From Candidatus Methylomicrobium oryzae (GTDB lineage: Bacteria > Pseudomonadota > Gammaproteobacteria > Methylococcales > Methylomonadaceae): DNA of 64,000 nucleotides. The stretch lies in NCBI RefSeq assembly GCF_016745425.1, contig NZ_JAERVK010000007.1, positions 124,001 to 188,000 on the forward strand, in the 5' to 3' direction. Made by a program: the position numbers and the translations under genes. The notes under the pieces are model-generated. The model was not told where the DNA came from and did not search any database. It saw nothing but the letters and a program-made list of their open reading frames with translations. The stretch's first letter is position 1. Each line of letters begins with the position of its first letter. Below, piece by piece: positions 8,127 to 19,757 of the stretch.

Positions 8127-8606
8127 TCATAAAGATAATTCCGAATTCCCGGTTAAATGGCGGATCAGGCCCGCTTCCCCGTTTTTCATCACACGCTGAT
8201 GATTCCATACGAATACCGGTCTGGCGACTCCCGCCAACAGCTTCATCCACGATTTGGCGAGCGAGACGTTCCAGATAAAGATCAGCTCGGTCGCCGCCTC
8301 GTTCTCCCGATAGGTCAGCGAGCAATCGCCGCTGCCTATCAGGTCGCCGGTGACTTCGGCAGTGATCGAACGGTAAGGATGCAGTTGAGTAACCCGCAAT
8401 TCGAACGCCAGATCGTAAGGCAAACAGGTCCGCCAGAGATAACGCCTGACATTGTTGATACCCAATGAATTACCCGCCGCCGTCTCGTCGACTATCGCCA
8501 CATAATCCCACCAAGCCGGCCAATTCTCGGTCGCAACCAGAGATGCCCACACTCTCTCGACCGGGGCGGGAATCAACCAGCGCGTGGTGAGCGAAAAATC
8601 GGACAT
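8127..8606 (-). CDS. SRPBCC-family (polyketide cyclase-like) protein
   Basis: This 159-residue protein has the START/SRPBCC opening: a first strand with FSLTTRWLIPAPVERVWASL, then ENWPAWWDYV, the hydrophobic-pocket fold used to bind lipids or aromatic ligands. The central strands (LAFELRVTQLHPYRSITAEV, then a glycine and CSLTYREN) and the long C-terminal helix (SWMKLLAGVARPVF) fit the family. Ligand and pathway are unknown. I chose the ATG at 8606 rather than a TTG 21 bases upstream. It is a single gene facing the tRNA, at the boundary of the core chromosome. Confidence 0.7.
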   Translation of the reverse strand: MSDFSLTTRWLIPAPVERVWASLVATENWPAWWDYVAIVDETAAGNSLGINNVRRYLWRTCLPYDLAFELRVTQLHPYRSITAEVTGDLIGSGDCSLTYRENEAATELIFIWNVSLAKSWMKLLAGVARPVFVWNHQRVMKNGEAGLIRHLTGNSELSL

Positions 8607-8847
8607 TCGCACTCTTATCAGCTCCAAATTTTTTGTACGTTGGACGATTATAACTTTCCGAAAATTCCCGCGCCCCGAACGCTGATACGCTATGGCAAGT
8701 GCATAATATGAGAAAGGGACTCATGCGCCGCGTATCGAAGCGTGCATTTATTTTTATACAAAAAATTTATAAAAAACAAACTTTTCAATTTTTAATCCCG
8801 TCCACACTCATATAAACTACGCAGGTTTTTATACTCATGAGAAAAGA

Positions 8848-10158
8848 ATGACTGCTCCGAATATTGGATTTATCAGCCTGGGCTGTCCGAAAGCGCTGGT
8901 CGACAGCGAGCGGATTCTGACCAAGCTGCGATCCGAAGGCTATACCATTTCGCCCACTTATAAAGAGGCCGACCTGGTCGTCGTTAATACCTGCGGCTTT
9001 ATCGATGCCGCAGTCGAGGAATCGCTGGACAGCATCGGCGAAGCGATCGCCCAGAACGGCCGGGTGATCGTGACCGGCTGCCTCGGCGCCCGGGAAAGCG
9101 AAATCCGCGCCAGGCACCCTGAAGTCCTGAAAGTAACCGGCGCGCATGCGCTGGAAGAAGTGATCGCCTCGGTGCACGAATATCTGCCGCCGCCGCACGA
9201 TCCGTTCACCAGCCTGGTCCCACCGCAAGGCATCAAACTGACGCCGCGGCACTATGCCTATCTAAAGATTTCGGAAGGCTGCAACCACCGCTGCACCTTC
9301 TGCATCATTCCTTCGATGCGCGGCGATCTGGTCAGCCGGCCGGTCGACGAAGTGCTGCGCGAAGCCGAACGCCTAGCTTTGGCGGGGGTCAAAGAGTTAC
9401 TGATCGTTTCGCAGGACACCAGCGCCTACGGCCTGGATCTGAAATATCAGCCGTTCGACTGGAAAGGCCGGCAGGTACGCACCCGTTTCTACGAGCTGGC
9501 CGAAGCGCTCGGCGAACTGGGCATCTGGATCCGGATGCATTATGTCTATCCTTATCCGCATGTCGACGAAGTGATCCCGCTGATGGCCGAAGGCAAAATC
9601 CTGCCCTACCTGGACATTCCGTTCCAGCATGCGAACAGCCGGATTCTGAAACTGATGAAGCGCCCGGCGGCCACTCAGAACAATCTGGAACGGATCAAGG
9701 CCTGGCGCGAAATCTGCCCGGACATCACCCTGCGCAGCACGTTTATCGTCGGCTTTCCGGGCGAAACCGAGGAAGAATTCGAGGAACTGCTGCAATTCTT
9801 AACCGACGCCCAGCTCGACCGGGTCGGCTGCTTCGCTTATTCGCCGGTCAAGGGTGCAGCCGCGAACGACCTGCCGGATGCGGTGCCGGAAGCGGTCAAG
9901 GAAGAACGCCTGGCGCGATTCATGGCGCATCAGGCCGAGATCAGCGCCGCCCGCCTGCAGCAGCGGATCGGGCGGGTGGAAACCGTACTGGTCGACGAAG
10001 TGGTCGAAGAAGGCGCGGTCGCCCGCAGCCAGGCGGACGCACCGGAAATCGACGGCCAGGTCTACATCGACGGCGCCGCGCATCTCAAAGTCGGCGATCT
10101 GGTACAGGTCGAACTTGAGGAAGCCGACGATTACGATTTATGGGGCCGGCTGATATGA
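8848..10158 (+). CDS. rimO: Ribosomal protein S12 methylthiotransferase RimO
   Basis: This 436-residue protein adds a methylthio group to the conserved aspartate (D88 in E. coli numbering) of ribosomal protein S12. Three cysteines of the N-terminal UPF0004 domain lie in [22 protein letters not shown] and VTGCLGARE. The radical-SAM cluster motif is [14 protein letters not shown] near residue 145, and a TRAM domain fills the last 70 residues. [12 protein letters not shown] is a RimO rather than MiaB feature. The start follows GAGAAAAGA. It is monocistronic here. Confidence 0.96.
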   Translation: MTAPNIGFISLGCPKALVDSERILTKLRSEGYTISPTYKEADLVVVNTCGFIDAAVEESLDSIGEAIAQNGRVIVTGCLGARESEIRARHPEVLKVTGAHALEEVIASVHEYLPPPHDPFTSLVPPQGIKLTPRHYAYLKISEGCNHRCTFCIIPSMRGDLVSRPVDEVLREAERLALAGVKELLIVSQDTSAYGLDLKYQPFDWKGRQVRTRFYELAEALGELGIWIRMHYVYPYPHVDEVIPLMAEGKILPYLDIPFQHANSRILKLMKRPAATQNNLERIKAWREICPDITLRSTFIVGFPGETEEEFEELLQFLTDAQLDRVGCFAYSPVKGAAANDLPDAVPEAVKEERLARFMAHQAEISAARLQQRIGRVETVLVDEVVEEGAVARSQADAPEIDGQVYIDGAAHLKVGDLVQVELEEADDYDLWGRLI

Positions 10159-10349
10159 AGTAATCCGCCTGACACCAGGCGGACTCAGTACTCGAAAAAG
10201 CGCAGAGACGGCAGACTCTCCTTTCCTGCTCACAGAGGATCGGCCGGTTGCCGTCTTCGCCGCCCACGATAAATTCGGGGAAATTTAATGCTTTTTGCTT
10301 ATTAAGGAACTAATCAATTAATTAATAAATTTTATGCGGGGACCGATTT

Positions 10350-11399
10350 ATGTCTGCTCAAGCCGTTTCTTCTTCACAAGATTATTCAGCATCGACCAGG
10401 ATGACCGTATCCTTCCGGCTAATCCTGGCGCTCTATCTGATCATTCCACTCTGCGTACTGCTCCAGTTATTCGACGGCTGGTTCTGGCATAATTTTCTGA
10501 AAGAAAATCTGCCCAGCAATACCGGACATTTTCTGCTGTATCAGATTTTATTCGGCACCCCGCATATCCTCGCCAGCGCGATTTTATTATGCAGCCACGG
10601 TGATTATTTCAAACTTTACAAGCCGCGCCTCTTCCGGATGACGCTCGCGCTAGCGGTCGTCTTCGGCATCGGCAGCCTCTACCTGCCTTACTACGCGCTT
10701 TACGTCGGTGTCGCGGCCTGGACGGTGCTGCATGTACTGAAGCAGCAGCACGGACTGGCGCGGGGGGTGTGCAGGCTGCCTTCGCCGCACTTCTATCTCC
10801 TGCTCGGTTTGAGTGTCGCCGCGGGCCTCCTGATTTATATCGGTATTTTTTTGAATGCGCGACTGACGCCGGAGCAGACCGGCTGGATCACGCTGGCCGC
10901 CGGCAACCTCTGCGTGCTGCTCGCGCTCGGCACACTGTATAGCCAGCGTTTTGTCGCTTCCGCCTTCGGCAAGTGGTTTTTATGGTCGAATACCTTGCTG
11001 GTCCTGAGCAGTTATTACCTGTTCGTCCAGCAATATTATTTCCTGGCAATCCTCGGCCCCCGACTGGTACACGATACGACCGCTTACTTCTTTTATGTAA
11101 CACACGACTACAACCGCCACCATAAACAGCCGCAGAACTGGCTCTACCGCCAAGCCAAAAGCTGGCATGTACACTGCTTTGTCGTCCTGCCCGCACTCTC
11201 GTTCGGACTTGCCTTCGTACTGCAGACCTACGGCGACCAGCTGATCAACCTGATCACCAATTACTGGTTCGGCGTCGAGATTCGCAAGGCCGTTACCTTG
11301 GGACTGCTCGGCTATTTCGGATTGATGCACTATTACACCGAATCGTTCACCTGGAAACAGGATTCGCCTTACCGGCGTTATATCTCGTTCAGCAAGTGA
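10350..11399 (+). CDS. Histidine-rich polytopic membrane protein, unknown function
   Basis: This 349-residue protein has about eight or nine hydrophobic segments and no family I recognise. Conserved-looking histidines lie near membrane edges: GTPHILAS (about 68), HVLKQQHGLARG (about 127), HDTTAYFFYVTHDYNRHHK (about 246) and GLMHYYTESFTWK (about 327). The spacing of the HD and HH pairs suggests bound metal or heme in the bilayer, as in membrane oxygenases or desaturase-like enzymes. That is inference; no catalytic family was identified. It appears to be transcribed alone. Confidence 0.6.
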   Translation: MSAQAVSSSQDYSASTRMTVSFRLILALYLIIPLCVLLQLFDGWFWHNFLKENLPSNTGHFLLYQILFGTPHILASAILLCSHGDYFKLYKPRLFRMTLALAVVFGIGSLYLPYYALYVGVAAWTVLHVLKQQHGLARGVCRLPSPHFYLLLGLSVAAGLLIYIGIFLNARLTPEQTGWITLAAGNLCVLLALGTLYSQRFVASAFGKWFLWSNTLLVLSSYYLFVQQYYFLAILGPRLVHDTTAYFFYVTHDYNRHHKQPQNWLYRQAKSWHVHCFVVLPALSFGLAFVLQTYGDQLINLITNYWFGVEIRKAVTLGLLGYFGLMHYYTESFTWKQDSPYRRYISFSK

Positions 11400-11427
11400 A
11401 TGCTTGGCTTTTCGCCATCCCGGAGAA

Positions 11428-11456
11428 ACCTGCCGGGCTTTAAAAACCTGGCAGGT
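11428..11456. repeat. Dispersed hairpin repeat, copy 1
   Basis: An imperfect inverted repeat, ACCTGCCGGG / CCTGGCAGGT around a TTTAAAAA centre, just downstream of the membrane protein gene. A closely similar copy is at 52119-52148. It may act as a terminator here, but a second copy 40 kb away in non-coding DNA suggests a dispersed REP-like element. Confidence 0.65.
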
Positions 11457-11466
11457 CTTTCGCGGC

Positions 11467-13342
<1,876 letters not shown>

Positions 13343-13390
13343 GAGGGGCAGATTAGATTAGTTTATTATGGTCAGATAAATTAAGGTAAA

Positions 13391-16300
13391 ATGGCATTCG
13401 GCATTTTAGTCTATTTACAAACCGTCCCGCTACTGATCTCCCAATACCGCATGCATTTTTGCTTCATCCTGTTTTTTTTCGCATTCCTGCTGACGCCGGG
13501 GTTTGCGGATGATGCCGCCTGGAATTGCCATCAGGACAAAAACAGTAATGAATGGGTTTGTACCGGCGAAAAAGCTCCTCCCGCTGCCATTCCGGAAGAG
13601 AAAGACGAACCGTTAGCGCAGCAACCCGCAAGCTCAACGCCCGCAGCCCAACCTGCGGTGAAAGAAACTGCGGTCAGCGAACCGGCGCCTGCCCCGGTTC
13701 CGGTTCCGGTTCCGCAAACGATCACCGAAGCCAAGTCTCAGCCTGAAGCAGTCGCCGAAAAAAAGATTCCGGTCAAATCGACGGTGCGCAAGGCCATCCC
13801 CGTCAAGAAAAACCTGCAGCAGGAAGATACCCGGCAGGCCGGCTGGCATTGCAAAACCGCCGAAGGCGGCCAGGACTGGAATTGCAACCTGACCGGACCC
13901 GACCCGAAGGGGCAGCCGCATGTCGTGAGCACCGAAACCACCGGATTCAGTGTGCTGGGCCCTGCGTTCGACGCCAAGCAGGAACAGATTTTTGCCAACC
14001 TGAGATCAAACCTGAAATACGATCCTTGGGCTCATTGCAGCATCGAGCCGGGGGCGGCGCCGGTATTTACGCCGCGCAGCCATTTACGCGACGTATCGCC
14101 GCTGGATGTCAATGCCGATTACGGCGAAGTCTTCGAAAACGAAATCAGCAGTTACCGGGGCAACGTCGAAATTACCCGCGCCGACCAGCATTCGTTTTCG
14201 AATACCGCACAATACGACACCGTATCGCAAACGCTCGATCTGCAGGGCGAGGTGTACTACAGCGAGGACAACCTGTCGATTTACAGCAACTCCGCCAGCC
14301 TGAAACTGGCACAAGACCAGGCGACGCTGCGGAATGTGCAGTTCATCAATCCGTCCGCGCCGCTCAGAGGCCGCGCCTCGGCGGCATACCGGGAAAGCAA
14401 GGTGCTGTCCCGCTATAAAGATGTCGCTTATACAACTTGCCCGCCCGGAAATACGGACTGGGTGCTGCATGCTTCCGACCTGAAACTGAACGACGCGACC
14501 GGCAAGGGCGCCGTCAAGAATGCCTGGCTCGAATTCAAGGGAACGCCGGTTTTCTATTCACCTTACTTGTCGTTTCCTGTCGACAACAGACGTTTATCGG
14601 GTTTTCTTGCGCCCACTTTCGGCAGTACCCAGCTCAGCGGCTTTCATTTCTCGGCCCCTTATTACTGGAATATCGCGCCTAATTATGATGCCACTCTCAG
14701 ACCCCGCTATTTCACGAAGCGCGGCATCATGCTGGCGGGCGATTTCAGGCTTCTGACCCCCTACTCGAACAGCAAACTGGGACTGGAGTTTTTACCAAAC
14801 GACGAACTTCGCGATACCTCGCGTTTTCTCGGATCACTCAAGAATACCAGCCATTTCGGCCCGTATGTCAGTTCGAACATGGACCTGAATTATGTTTCGG
14901 ACAAAGAATATTTCGGCGAACTCGGTAACGCGCTCAGCTTCCCTAATTTCAGTCATATCAGAAGCATTGCCGATCTGGGTTACCGCAACCCGGACATGGG
15001 CGTCTCTCTGGTGGGCCGCGTCGAAAACTATCAGACGATCGATAAAACTTTGACCGGTTACAACCGTCCCTATCGGCGTCTGCCCGAGATCGATCTGAAC
15101 CTTGATCATACCTTCAACTTCATGCCGCTGACTGCCAACCTGGACAGCGAATATGTTAACTTTAGCCATGATGATCTGGTCAACGCCCAGCGCGTCAATG
15201 TCAAGCCGTCGGTCAGCGCGCCGCTGCAAGCCGAATGGGGTTTTTTGATGCCCAAGGTTTCGATACAGCATACCGATTATCAGCTCTCTGAAAAAAACTT
15301 TGTTCCTCCACCTAATGTCGTGCCGGCGAGTTGGCCAAATACGGTTACACGCACTTTACCGATCTTTTCTTTAGACAGCGGGTTAACCTTCGAGAGGGAA
15401 CTGGGCAAGGCCGGCTCGTCCATGAAGCATACGCTTGAACCCCGGCTTTTTTATTTATATATTCCGAAAAAAGATCAAAATAACATTCCTTTATTCGATA
15501 CGTCTCTCTACGATGTATGGTTCAGCAATCTGTTCAGGGAGAACCGCTTCAGCGGTACCGATCGGATACAGGACGCGAATCAGATTACGGCGGCGCTGAC
15601 AACCCGGTTGATCGATTCAGAAACCGGCCTGGAAAAAATGAAATTGAATATCGGCCAGATCATTTACTTCCAAGACCGCGAAGTCACCGCACCGCTCAGG
15701 ATCCGGAATCTGCCCGATTTCGTGACAGTTCCGGAACAAGGATTCCAAATGCCGATCGAAACTGACGGCGTGTCGCCGCTGATCGCCGAACTCAGCAGCC
15801 AATTCTCGGATCATTGGTCCGGAGAAACGGGCATTCAATGGAACCCGGAGAACAATGACATCGTCAGAGGCAAGGCGATTCTGCATTTTGTGAACGAAGC
15901 CGAGAAAATTCTGAACCTCGGCTTCCATTATCGACGAACTGACCTGGTAGAACGAACCTTGCTTGCGAACAGCTCCATTTGGGGCCCTTCCGTACAAGCT
16001 TATAATGCAGCACTCCCTTCCGGGGTGCCTTCCTATAATCCGCTAACGGATCCTAACGTACTGCACAGTACGGACCTGGTGCAGAGCGACATCAGTTTTC
16101 GCTGGCCGTTGTTCAATAATTGGTATGCCGTCGGCCGGTGGCAATATTCCTGGCTTTATAATAAAACACAGGAAACCTTTTTGGGCGTCGAGAAGGAAAA
16201 CTGCTGCTGGCGTTTTCGTCTGATCGGTCGCCGTTATACTAATAACATCAATACGGTCAACAGCGCGGTTCAACAGCTCGCCGAAGGCACCAGTCAAACA

Positions 16301-16405
16301 GGTCTTTTTTTCCAGATAGAACTCAAGGGATTGACCGGCCTAGGGGAAAGTCTTGACCAATTCTTTGAACAAAGTATTTTCGGTTATCAAAAACCGACCC
16401 AATAA
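13391..16405 (+). CDS. lptD: LPS-assembly outer-membrane protein LptD
   Basis: LptD with LptE inserts lipopolysaccharide into the outer leaflet of the outer membrane and is essential in most Gram-negatives. The OstA/LptA-like domain lies at about residues 240-360 and the beta-barrel follows (FPVDNRRLSGFLAPTFG near 395; the paired cysteines ENCCWRFRLIGRRY near 935). At 1004 residues it is about 200 longer than the E. coli protein because of a proline- and lysine-rich N-terminal extension with two W-x-C modules. A signal peptide is clear (FCFILFFFAFLLTPGFAD). The start could be ATG 13391 (AAGG upstream) or ATG 13451. A CRISPR spacer matches 13680-13715. Confidence 0.95.
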   Translation: MAFGILVYLQTVPLLISQYRMHFCFILFFFAFLLTPGFADDAAWNCHQDKNSNEWVCTGEKAPPAAIPEEKDEPLAQQPASSTPAAQPAVKETAVSEPAPAPVPVPVPQTITEAKSQPEAVAEKKIPVKSTVRKAIPVKKNLQQEDTRQAGWHCKTAEGGQDWNCNLTGPDPKGQPHVVSTETTGFSVLGPAFDAKQEQIFANLRSNLKYDPWAHCSIEPGAAPVFTPRSHLRDVSPLDVNADYGEVFENEISSYRGNVEITRADQHSFSNTAQYDTVSQTLDLQGEVYYSEDNLSIYSNSASLKLAQDQATLRNVQFINPSAPLRGRASAAYRESKVLSRYKDVAYTTCPPGNTDWVLHASDLKLNDATGKGAVKNAWLEFKGTPVFYSPYLSFPVDNRRLSGFLAPTFGSTQLSGFHFSAPYYWNIAPNYDATLRPRYFTKRGIMLAGDFRLLTPYSNSKLGLEFLPNDELRDTSRFLGSLKNTSHFGPYVSSNMDLNYVSDKEYFGELGNALSFPNFSHIRSIADLGYRNPDMGVSLVGRVENYQTIDKTLTGYNRPYRRLPEIDLNLDHTFNFMPLTANLDSEYVNFSHDDLVNAQRVNVKPSVSAPLQAEWGFLMPKVSIQHTDYQLSEKNFVPPPNVVPASWPNTVTRTLPIFSLDSGLTFERELGKAGSSMKHTLEPRLFYLYIPKKDQNNIPLFDTSLYDVWFSNLFRENRFSGTDRIQDANQITAALTTRLIDSETGLEKMKLNIGQIIYFQDREVTAPLRIRNLPDFVTVPEQGFQMPIETDGVSPLIAELSSQFSDHWSGETGIQWNPENNDIVRGKAILHFVNEAEKILNLGFHYRRTDLVERTLLANSSIWGPSVQAYNAALPSGVPSYNPLTDPNVLHSTDLVQSDISFRWPLFNNWYAVGRWQYSWLYNKTQETFLGVEKENCCWRFRLIGRRYTNNINTVNSAVQQLAEGTSQTGLFFQIELKGLTGLGESLDQFFEQSIFGYQKPTQ
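13680..13715 (-). other. Protospacer in lptD matched 36/36 by a CRISPR spacer
   Basis: These 36 bases are identical to the spacer at 38266-38301. They encode the proline-rich linker SEPAPAPVPVPVPQ of LptD. The crRNA-sense sequence is the minus strand (see the array), and on that strand the bases directly 5' of the protospacer are GATCGTTT, so the PAM position reads TTT. This agrees with the TTN motif reported for type I-U/I-G systems. The match is direct and needs no alignment gaps. Confidence 0.97.
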
Positions 16406-16416
16406 TCGCAGCCGTG

Positions 16417-17703
16417 ATGAAACAGTTTTTTATTGCGTTTTTTCTGCTCCACCTTCTGATAGTCACCGGCACAGCCCGCGCCGAAATACTCGACACGATC
16501 GTCGCAATCGTCGAGGATGACGTAGTATTGGAGCGTGAACTGGAAAAGGAGTCCTATATAATCGCAGAGCGGATGCGTTCATCGAATGTCGCGATGCCGT
16601 CTGCGTCGACCTTGCGACATCAGGTGCTGGAAAAATTGATCATCGACAAACTCCAGAGGCAACTGGCTGAAAAAGCCGGCATTACAGTCAGCGATGAAAT
16701 GCTGGACAGCTCGGTTACCGAGATCGCGCGCAACAACAACATGAGCCCCGAGGAGTTCCGAAACGAACTGATCAACCAAGGCATGGCCTATAAAAGCTTC
16801 CTGGACAATGTGCGCAACGAAATCATGATCAATCAGTTGCGCGCTCGCGAAATCGGCGCGCGAATCAAGGTCACCGACCGGGAAATCGAGCACTACCTCG
16901 ACACCCAGGGCAAAATCGGCGCCGAGTCGGTGCAATACCGCTTGGGACATATTCTGGTTGCAGTGAAAGAAGGCGCATCCGCTACCGAAATCCAGGCGGC
17001 CCAAAGCAAGGCTTCCGACCTTGTCGCGAAGTTGCGCCGAGGCCAGGATTTTACCCATACGGCGGTCAGCAATTCGGACGACGATAATGCGTTATCCGGC
17101 GGCGATCTCGGCTGGCGCAACCTGAACGAAATTCCGACCCTTTTTGCGGATGCTGCGCAAAAAATGTCCATCGGCGAGGTTTCCGATCCGATACGCAGCC
17201 CGAGCGGCTTTCATATCATCAAGCTGATCGACTCGAAAGGAACCGATAACCACACGGTCACCAAAACCGAAGTCCGGCATATCCTGATCAAAACCAACGA
17301 ATTAATCGACGATAACGAAGCGAAAAAACGCCTCTTGGCGCTAAAGACCCGCATCACCGATGGCGACGATTTCGCCGCGCTCGCGCGTGCGCATTCGGAC
17401 GATAAAGGCTCTGCCCTGAAAGGCGGCTCTTTGGGCAAAGTCAATCCCGGCGATTTGGTCAAGGAGTTCGAGGAAGCCATGAACCGGCTTGCTGTCAAAG
17501 AAATCAGCGACCCCGTTCAAACCCAATTCGGCTGGCATTTGATTCAGGTGCTGGATCGCGAGACGAAAGATAATAGCGAAGAGCACCAGAAAAATCTGGC
17601 TCGCGAAGCGATACGCAAACGGAAAATCGAAGAAGAAACCGAACTCTGGATTCGCCGAATTCGAGATGAAGCCTATGTCGAAATCTACGAAGACAGGCTC
17701 TAA
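16417..17703 (+). CDS. surA: Periplasmic chaperone / peptidyl-prolyl isomerase SurA
   Basis: SurA escorts outer-membrane proteins, LptD among them, through the periplasm. The 428-residue protein has a signal peptide (FFIAFFLLHLLIVTGTARA), an N-terminal chaperone domain starting ILDTIVAIVEDDVVLEREL, and two parvulin domains (YRLGHILVAV to IRSPSGFHIIKL, then VRHILIKTNEL to VQTQFGWHLIQVL). I use the ATG at 16417; a GTG lies one codon before. It follows lptD by 11 bases, the same lptD-surA operon order as in E. coli, although pdxA does not follow here. Confidence 0.96.
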   Translation: MKQFFIAFFLLHLLIVTGTARAEILDTIVAIVEDDVVLERELEKESYIIAERMRSSNVAMPSASTLRHQVLEKLIIDKLQRQLAEKAGITVSDEMLDSSVTEIARNNNMSPEEFRNELINQGMAYKSFLDNVRNEIMINQLRAREIGARIKVTDREIEHYLDTQGKIGAESVQYRLGHILVAVKEGASATEIQAAQSKASDLVAKLRRGQDFTHTAVSNSDDDNALSGGDLGWRNLNEIPTLFADAAQKMSIGEVSDPIRSPSGFHIIKLIDSKGTDNHTVTKTEVRHILIKTNELIDDNEAKKRLLALKTRITDGDDFAALARAHSDDKGSALKGGSLGKVNPGDLVKEFEEAMNRLAVKEISDPVQTQFGWHLIQVLDRETKDNSEEHQKNLAREAIRKRKIEEETELWIRRIRDEAYVEIYEDRL

Positions 17704-17783
17704 CCGAGAACAGGCACCGTGTTGGCTGCCATGATCATGCCGATAACGACTTGTACCTTTCACGCGACCGCTACTATTCCAGG

Positions 17784-18374
17784 ATGAACGATACCCCCAA
17801 AACCGGCCTGCCTGCAGGATTGAATAGACAATTACAGCAGATTATCACCCTCGAAGATCTCGAAGTTCAGCGCGCCCATTTGAAGAAGCTCTGCGAGGCC
17901 GGCAGCGGAGTCGATTTTCTGGATTGCGCCGCTGCCCTGCTGTTTCTGCTGCACCCCCCGGCAAGCCTTCCGGATAAGGCCAATGATGCGCTCCAGCCCC
18001 AGCGGATTCAGGCTCCGCGGCAACCGATTCCGCAATATTTGAAAATGGTGCGCTATCGGCTTGATGTCGGGCGCCAGCATCAAATTACAGTGGAAGAGAT
18101 CAAGAAAGTGCTGGTTGAAGAGTCAGGGGTTGATAAGAACAATATTGCCTATGTCGACATTCAGGATTTCCATACCCTGATCGAACTGCCCGATGAAATG
18201 CCGCCGGACATCTTTCAGCATCTGAAAACGGTCGAGATCAACCATCAAAAACTGGGCATTCGGCGAGTAAAAAATCGGCGTGCGAAAAAACACGGCAAAC
18301 TTCGCTACGGGCGCAATCGCCAGCCGGTTGTCCGACAACAGCCTGAAGCGGCCAGCTTCTCAGGTAAAAACTGA
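17784..18374 (+). CDS. Stand-alone DbpA-type RNA-binding domain protein
   Basis: This protein of about 196 residues ends in a domain that resembles the C-terminal RNA-binding domain of the DEAD-box helicases DbpA and CsdA: MVRYRLDVGRQHQITVEEIK, then GVDKNNIAYVDIQDFHTLIE and MPPDIFQHLKTVEINHQKLG. No helicase core is present; the N-terminal 90 residues are helical and unassigned. The tail is basic (KNRRAKKHGKLRYGRNRQ), typical of RNA binding. It lies between surA and rnd (RNase D), and linkage to an RNase hints at RNA metabolism. The ATG at 17784 is chosen over a TTG 33 bases upstream. Confidence 0.7.
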   Translation: MNDTPKTGLPAGLNRQLQQIITLEDLEVQRAHLKKLCEAGSGVDFLDCAAALLFLLHPPASLPDKANDALQPQRIQAPRQPIPQYLKMVRYRLDVGRQHQITVEEIKKVLVEESGVDKNNIAYVDIQDFHTLIELPDEMPPDIFQHLKTVEINHQKLGIRRVKNRRAKKHGKLRYGRNRQPVVRQQPEAASFSGKN

Positions 18375-18436
18375 ACCCGTTGCGTGTTTATTTAGAGATT
18401 ATCGGCGATTGATCGCCTCCATTTAAGGTTCGAAAC

Positions 18437-19600
18437 GTGAAGACCACGGCCATTGAATATATTGACGCCCCCGCACAGCTTGCCGAACTCTGCACCCGTA
18501 TCCATTCGGCTCCCTGGATTGCCATCGATACGGAGTTTCTGCGCGAAAAGACTTATTACCCAAAATTCTGCCTGCTGCAGATCGCCACGCCTGAGTGGGT
18601 GGCATGCATCGATCCGATCGCACTTCCCCGGCTCGATGAACTATTCGAGGCCCTGTACAATCCCGGCATCGTCAAAGTGCTGCACTCCAGCCGGCAGGAT
18701 CTGGAAATATTTTATCAATTGACCGGCAAGCTGCCCTCGCCGATCTTCGATACGCAAGTCGCGGCGCCGCTGCTGGGTTATCAGGACAATCCCGGGTATG
18801 CGATGCTGGTTTCGCACCTATTGAATGTAAACCTGAACAAGGCGCATACGCGCGCCGACTGGAGCAAGCGCCCGCTCACCGAAGAGGAAATCCAATATGC
18901 GGCGGATGATGTAATTTATCTGTGCCGAATTTACCAGATCATGCGCGACAAACTGAGCGCCTTGGGCCGGCTCGATTGGCTGCAGCCGGATTTTGCCGAG
19001 CTTTCCAATCCGGCCCTTTATGAAGTGCTGCCTGGGCATGCCTGGCGGAAAATCAAGGGCAAAAACAAACTGACAGGCAAACAGCTCTCGATCATTCAGG
19101 CGCTTGCAGAATGGCGCGAAAGCACCGCTCAAAACGAAAACCGCCCCAAAGGCTGGCTGCTCCGCGACGAACTGCTGTTCGACATCGCCAAACTGCAACC
19201 GGAAACGGTAGCCGATCTGGCAAAAATCCGCGGCATCAACGAACGCACAGTCAGCCGTTACGGCACGGTTTTATGCAAAATCATCGGCGAGGCCAAAAAC
19301 CGTCCGCCCATCCCTCTGCATGAAGACGGGCGCCCGCTGAAAAAAACCCAGCAGCAGGAAGCCATCGTTGACCTGTTAACGGCGATCGTCCGGATCCGGG
19401 CCGAGGAAAACGCCTTGAATCCGAATATTCTCGCCACACGGAAGGATTTGGAATCCTTACTTTTCAACAATGACGACGGTGAGTGCCTGCTGCTGCACGG
19501 ATGGCGTTACAGCATGGCCGGCAAGGAGCTGCTCGGCATATTAAGAGGTGAATTGCTGCTGGGGATTAAAGAGGATAAATTGGAGATTATTGCCAGATAA
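18437..19600 (+). CDS. rnd: Ribonuclease D
   Basis: RNase D is a 3'-to-5' exoribonuclease that trims tRNA precursors. The DEDD catalytic residues are visible: WIAIDTEFLREKTYYP (about residue 27, D and E), KVLHSSRQDLEIFY (about 80, D) and EIQYAADDVIYLCRIY (about 155, YxxxD). An HRDC domain follows (LSIIQALAEWRESTAQ near 215). The 387-residue length is normal. Translation starts at GTG 18437. It follows the DbpA-type RNA-binding gene by 62 bases. Confidence 0.95.
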   Translation: MKTTAIEYIDAPAQLAELCTRIHSAPWIAIDTEFLREKTYYPKFCLLQIATPEWVACIDPIALPRLDELFEALYNPGIVKVLHSSRQDLEIFYQLTGKLPSPIFDTQVAAPLLGYQDNPGYAMLVSHLLNVNLNKAHTRADWSKRPLTEEEIQYAADDVIYLCRIYQIMRDKLSALGRLDWLQPDFAELSNPALYEVLPGHAWRKIKGKNKLTGKQLSIIQALAEWRESTAQNENRPKGWLLRDELLFDIAKLQPETVADLAKIRGINERTVSRYGTVLCKIIGEAKNRPPIPLHEDGRPLKKTQQQEAIVDLLTAIVRIRAEENALNPNILATRKDLESLLFNNDDGECLLLHGWRYSMAGKELLGILRGELLLGIKEDKLEIIAR

Positions 19601-19720
19601 GCGCTTCGCAGCACAAAGGCCGGGCACCAAAAAATGTCGAGGGACAGCTCGCGTTGTAAGCCTTAAAAACCGCGACGCCATCGGCATTCCGGGGAAATGA
19701 ACGGCACCCGGAAAACGGCA

Positions 19721-19741
19721 AATCCCTCTTTTTCCGGGATT
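19721..19741 (-). terminator. Hairpin after fimV, weak terminator
   Basis: On the minus strand AATCCC pairs with GGGATT over a 9-base loop, 17 bases after the fimV stop. The following TGCCGTTTT is a poor U-tract, so termination is possible but not certain. Confidence 0.4.
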
Positions 19742-19757
19742 AGACAATAACGGACGT

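Noticed and set aside
10164-10183. Hairpin TCCGCCTG/CAGGCGGA after rimO
   Set aside because: No U-tract follows on the plus strand, so I do not list it as a terminator.
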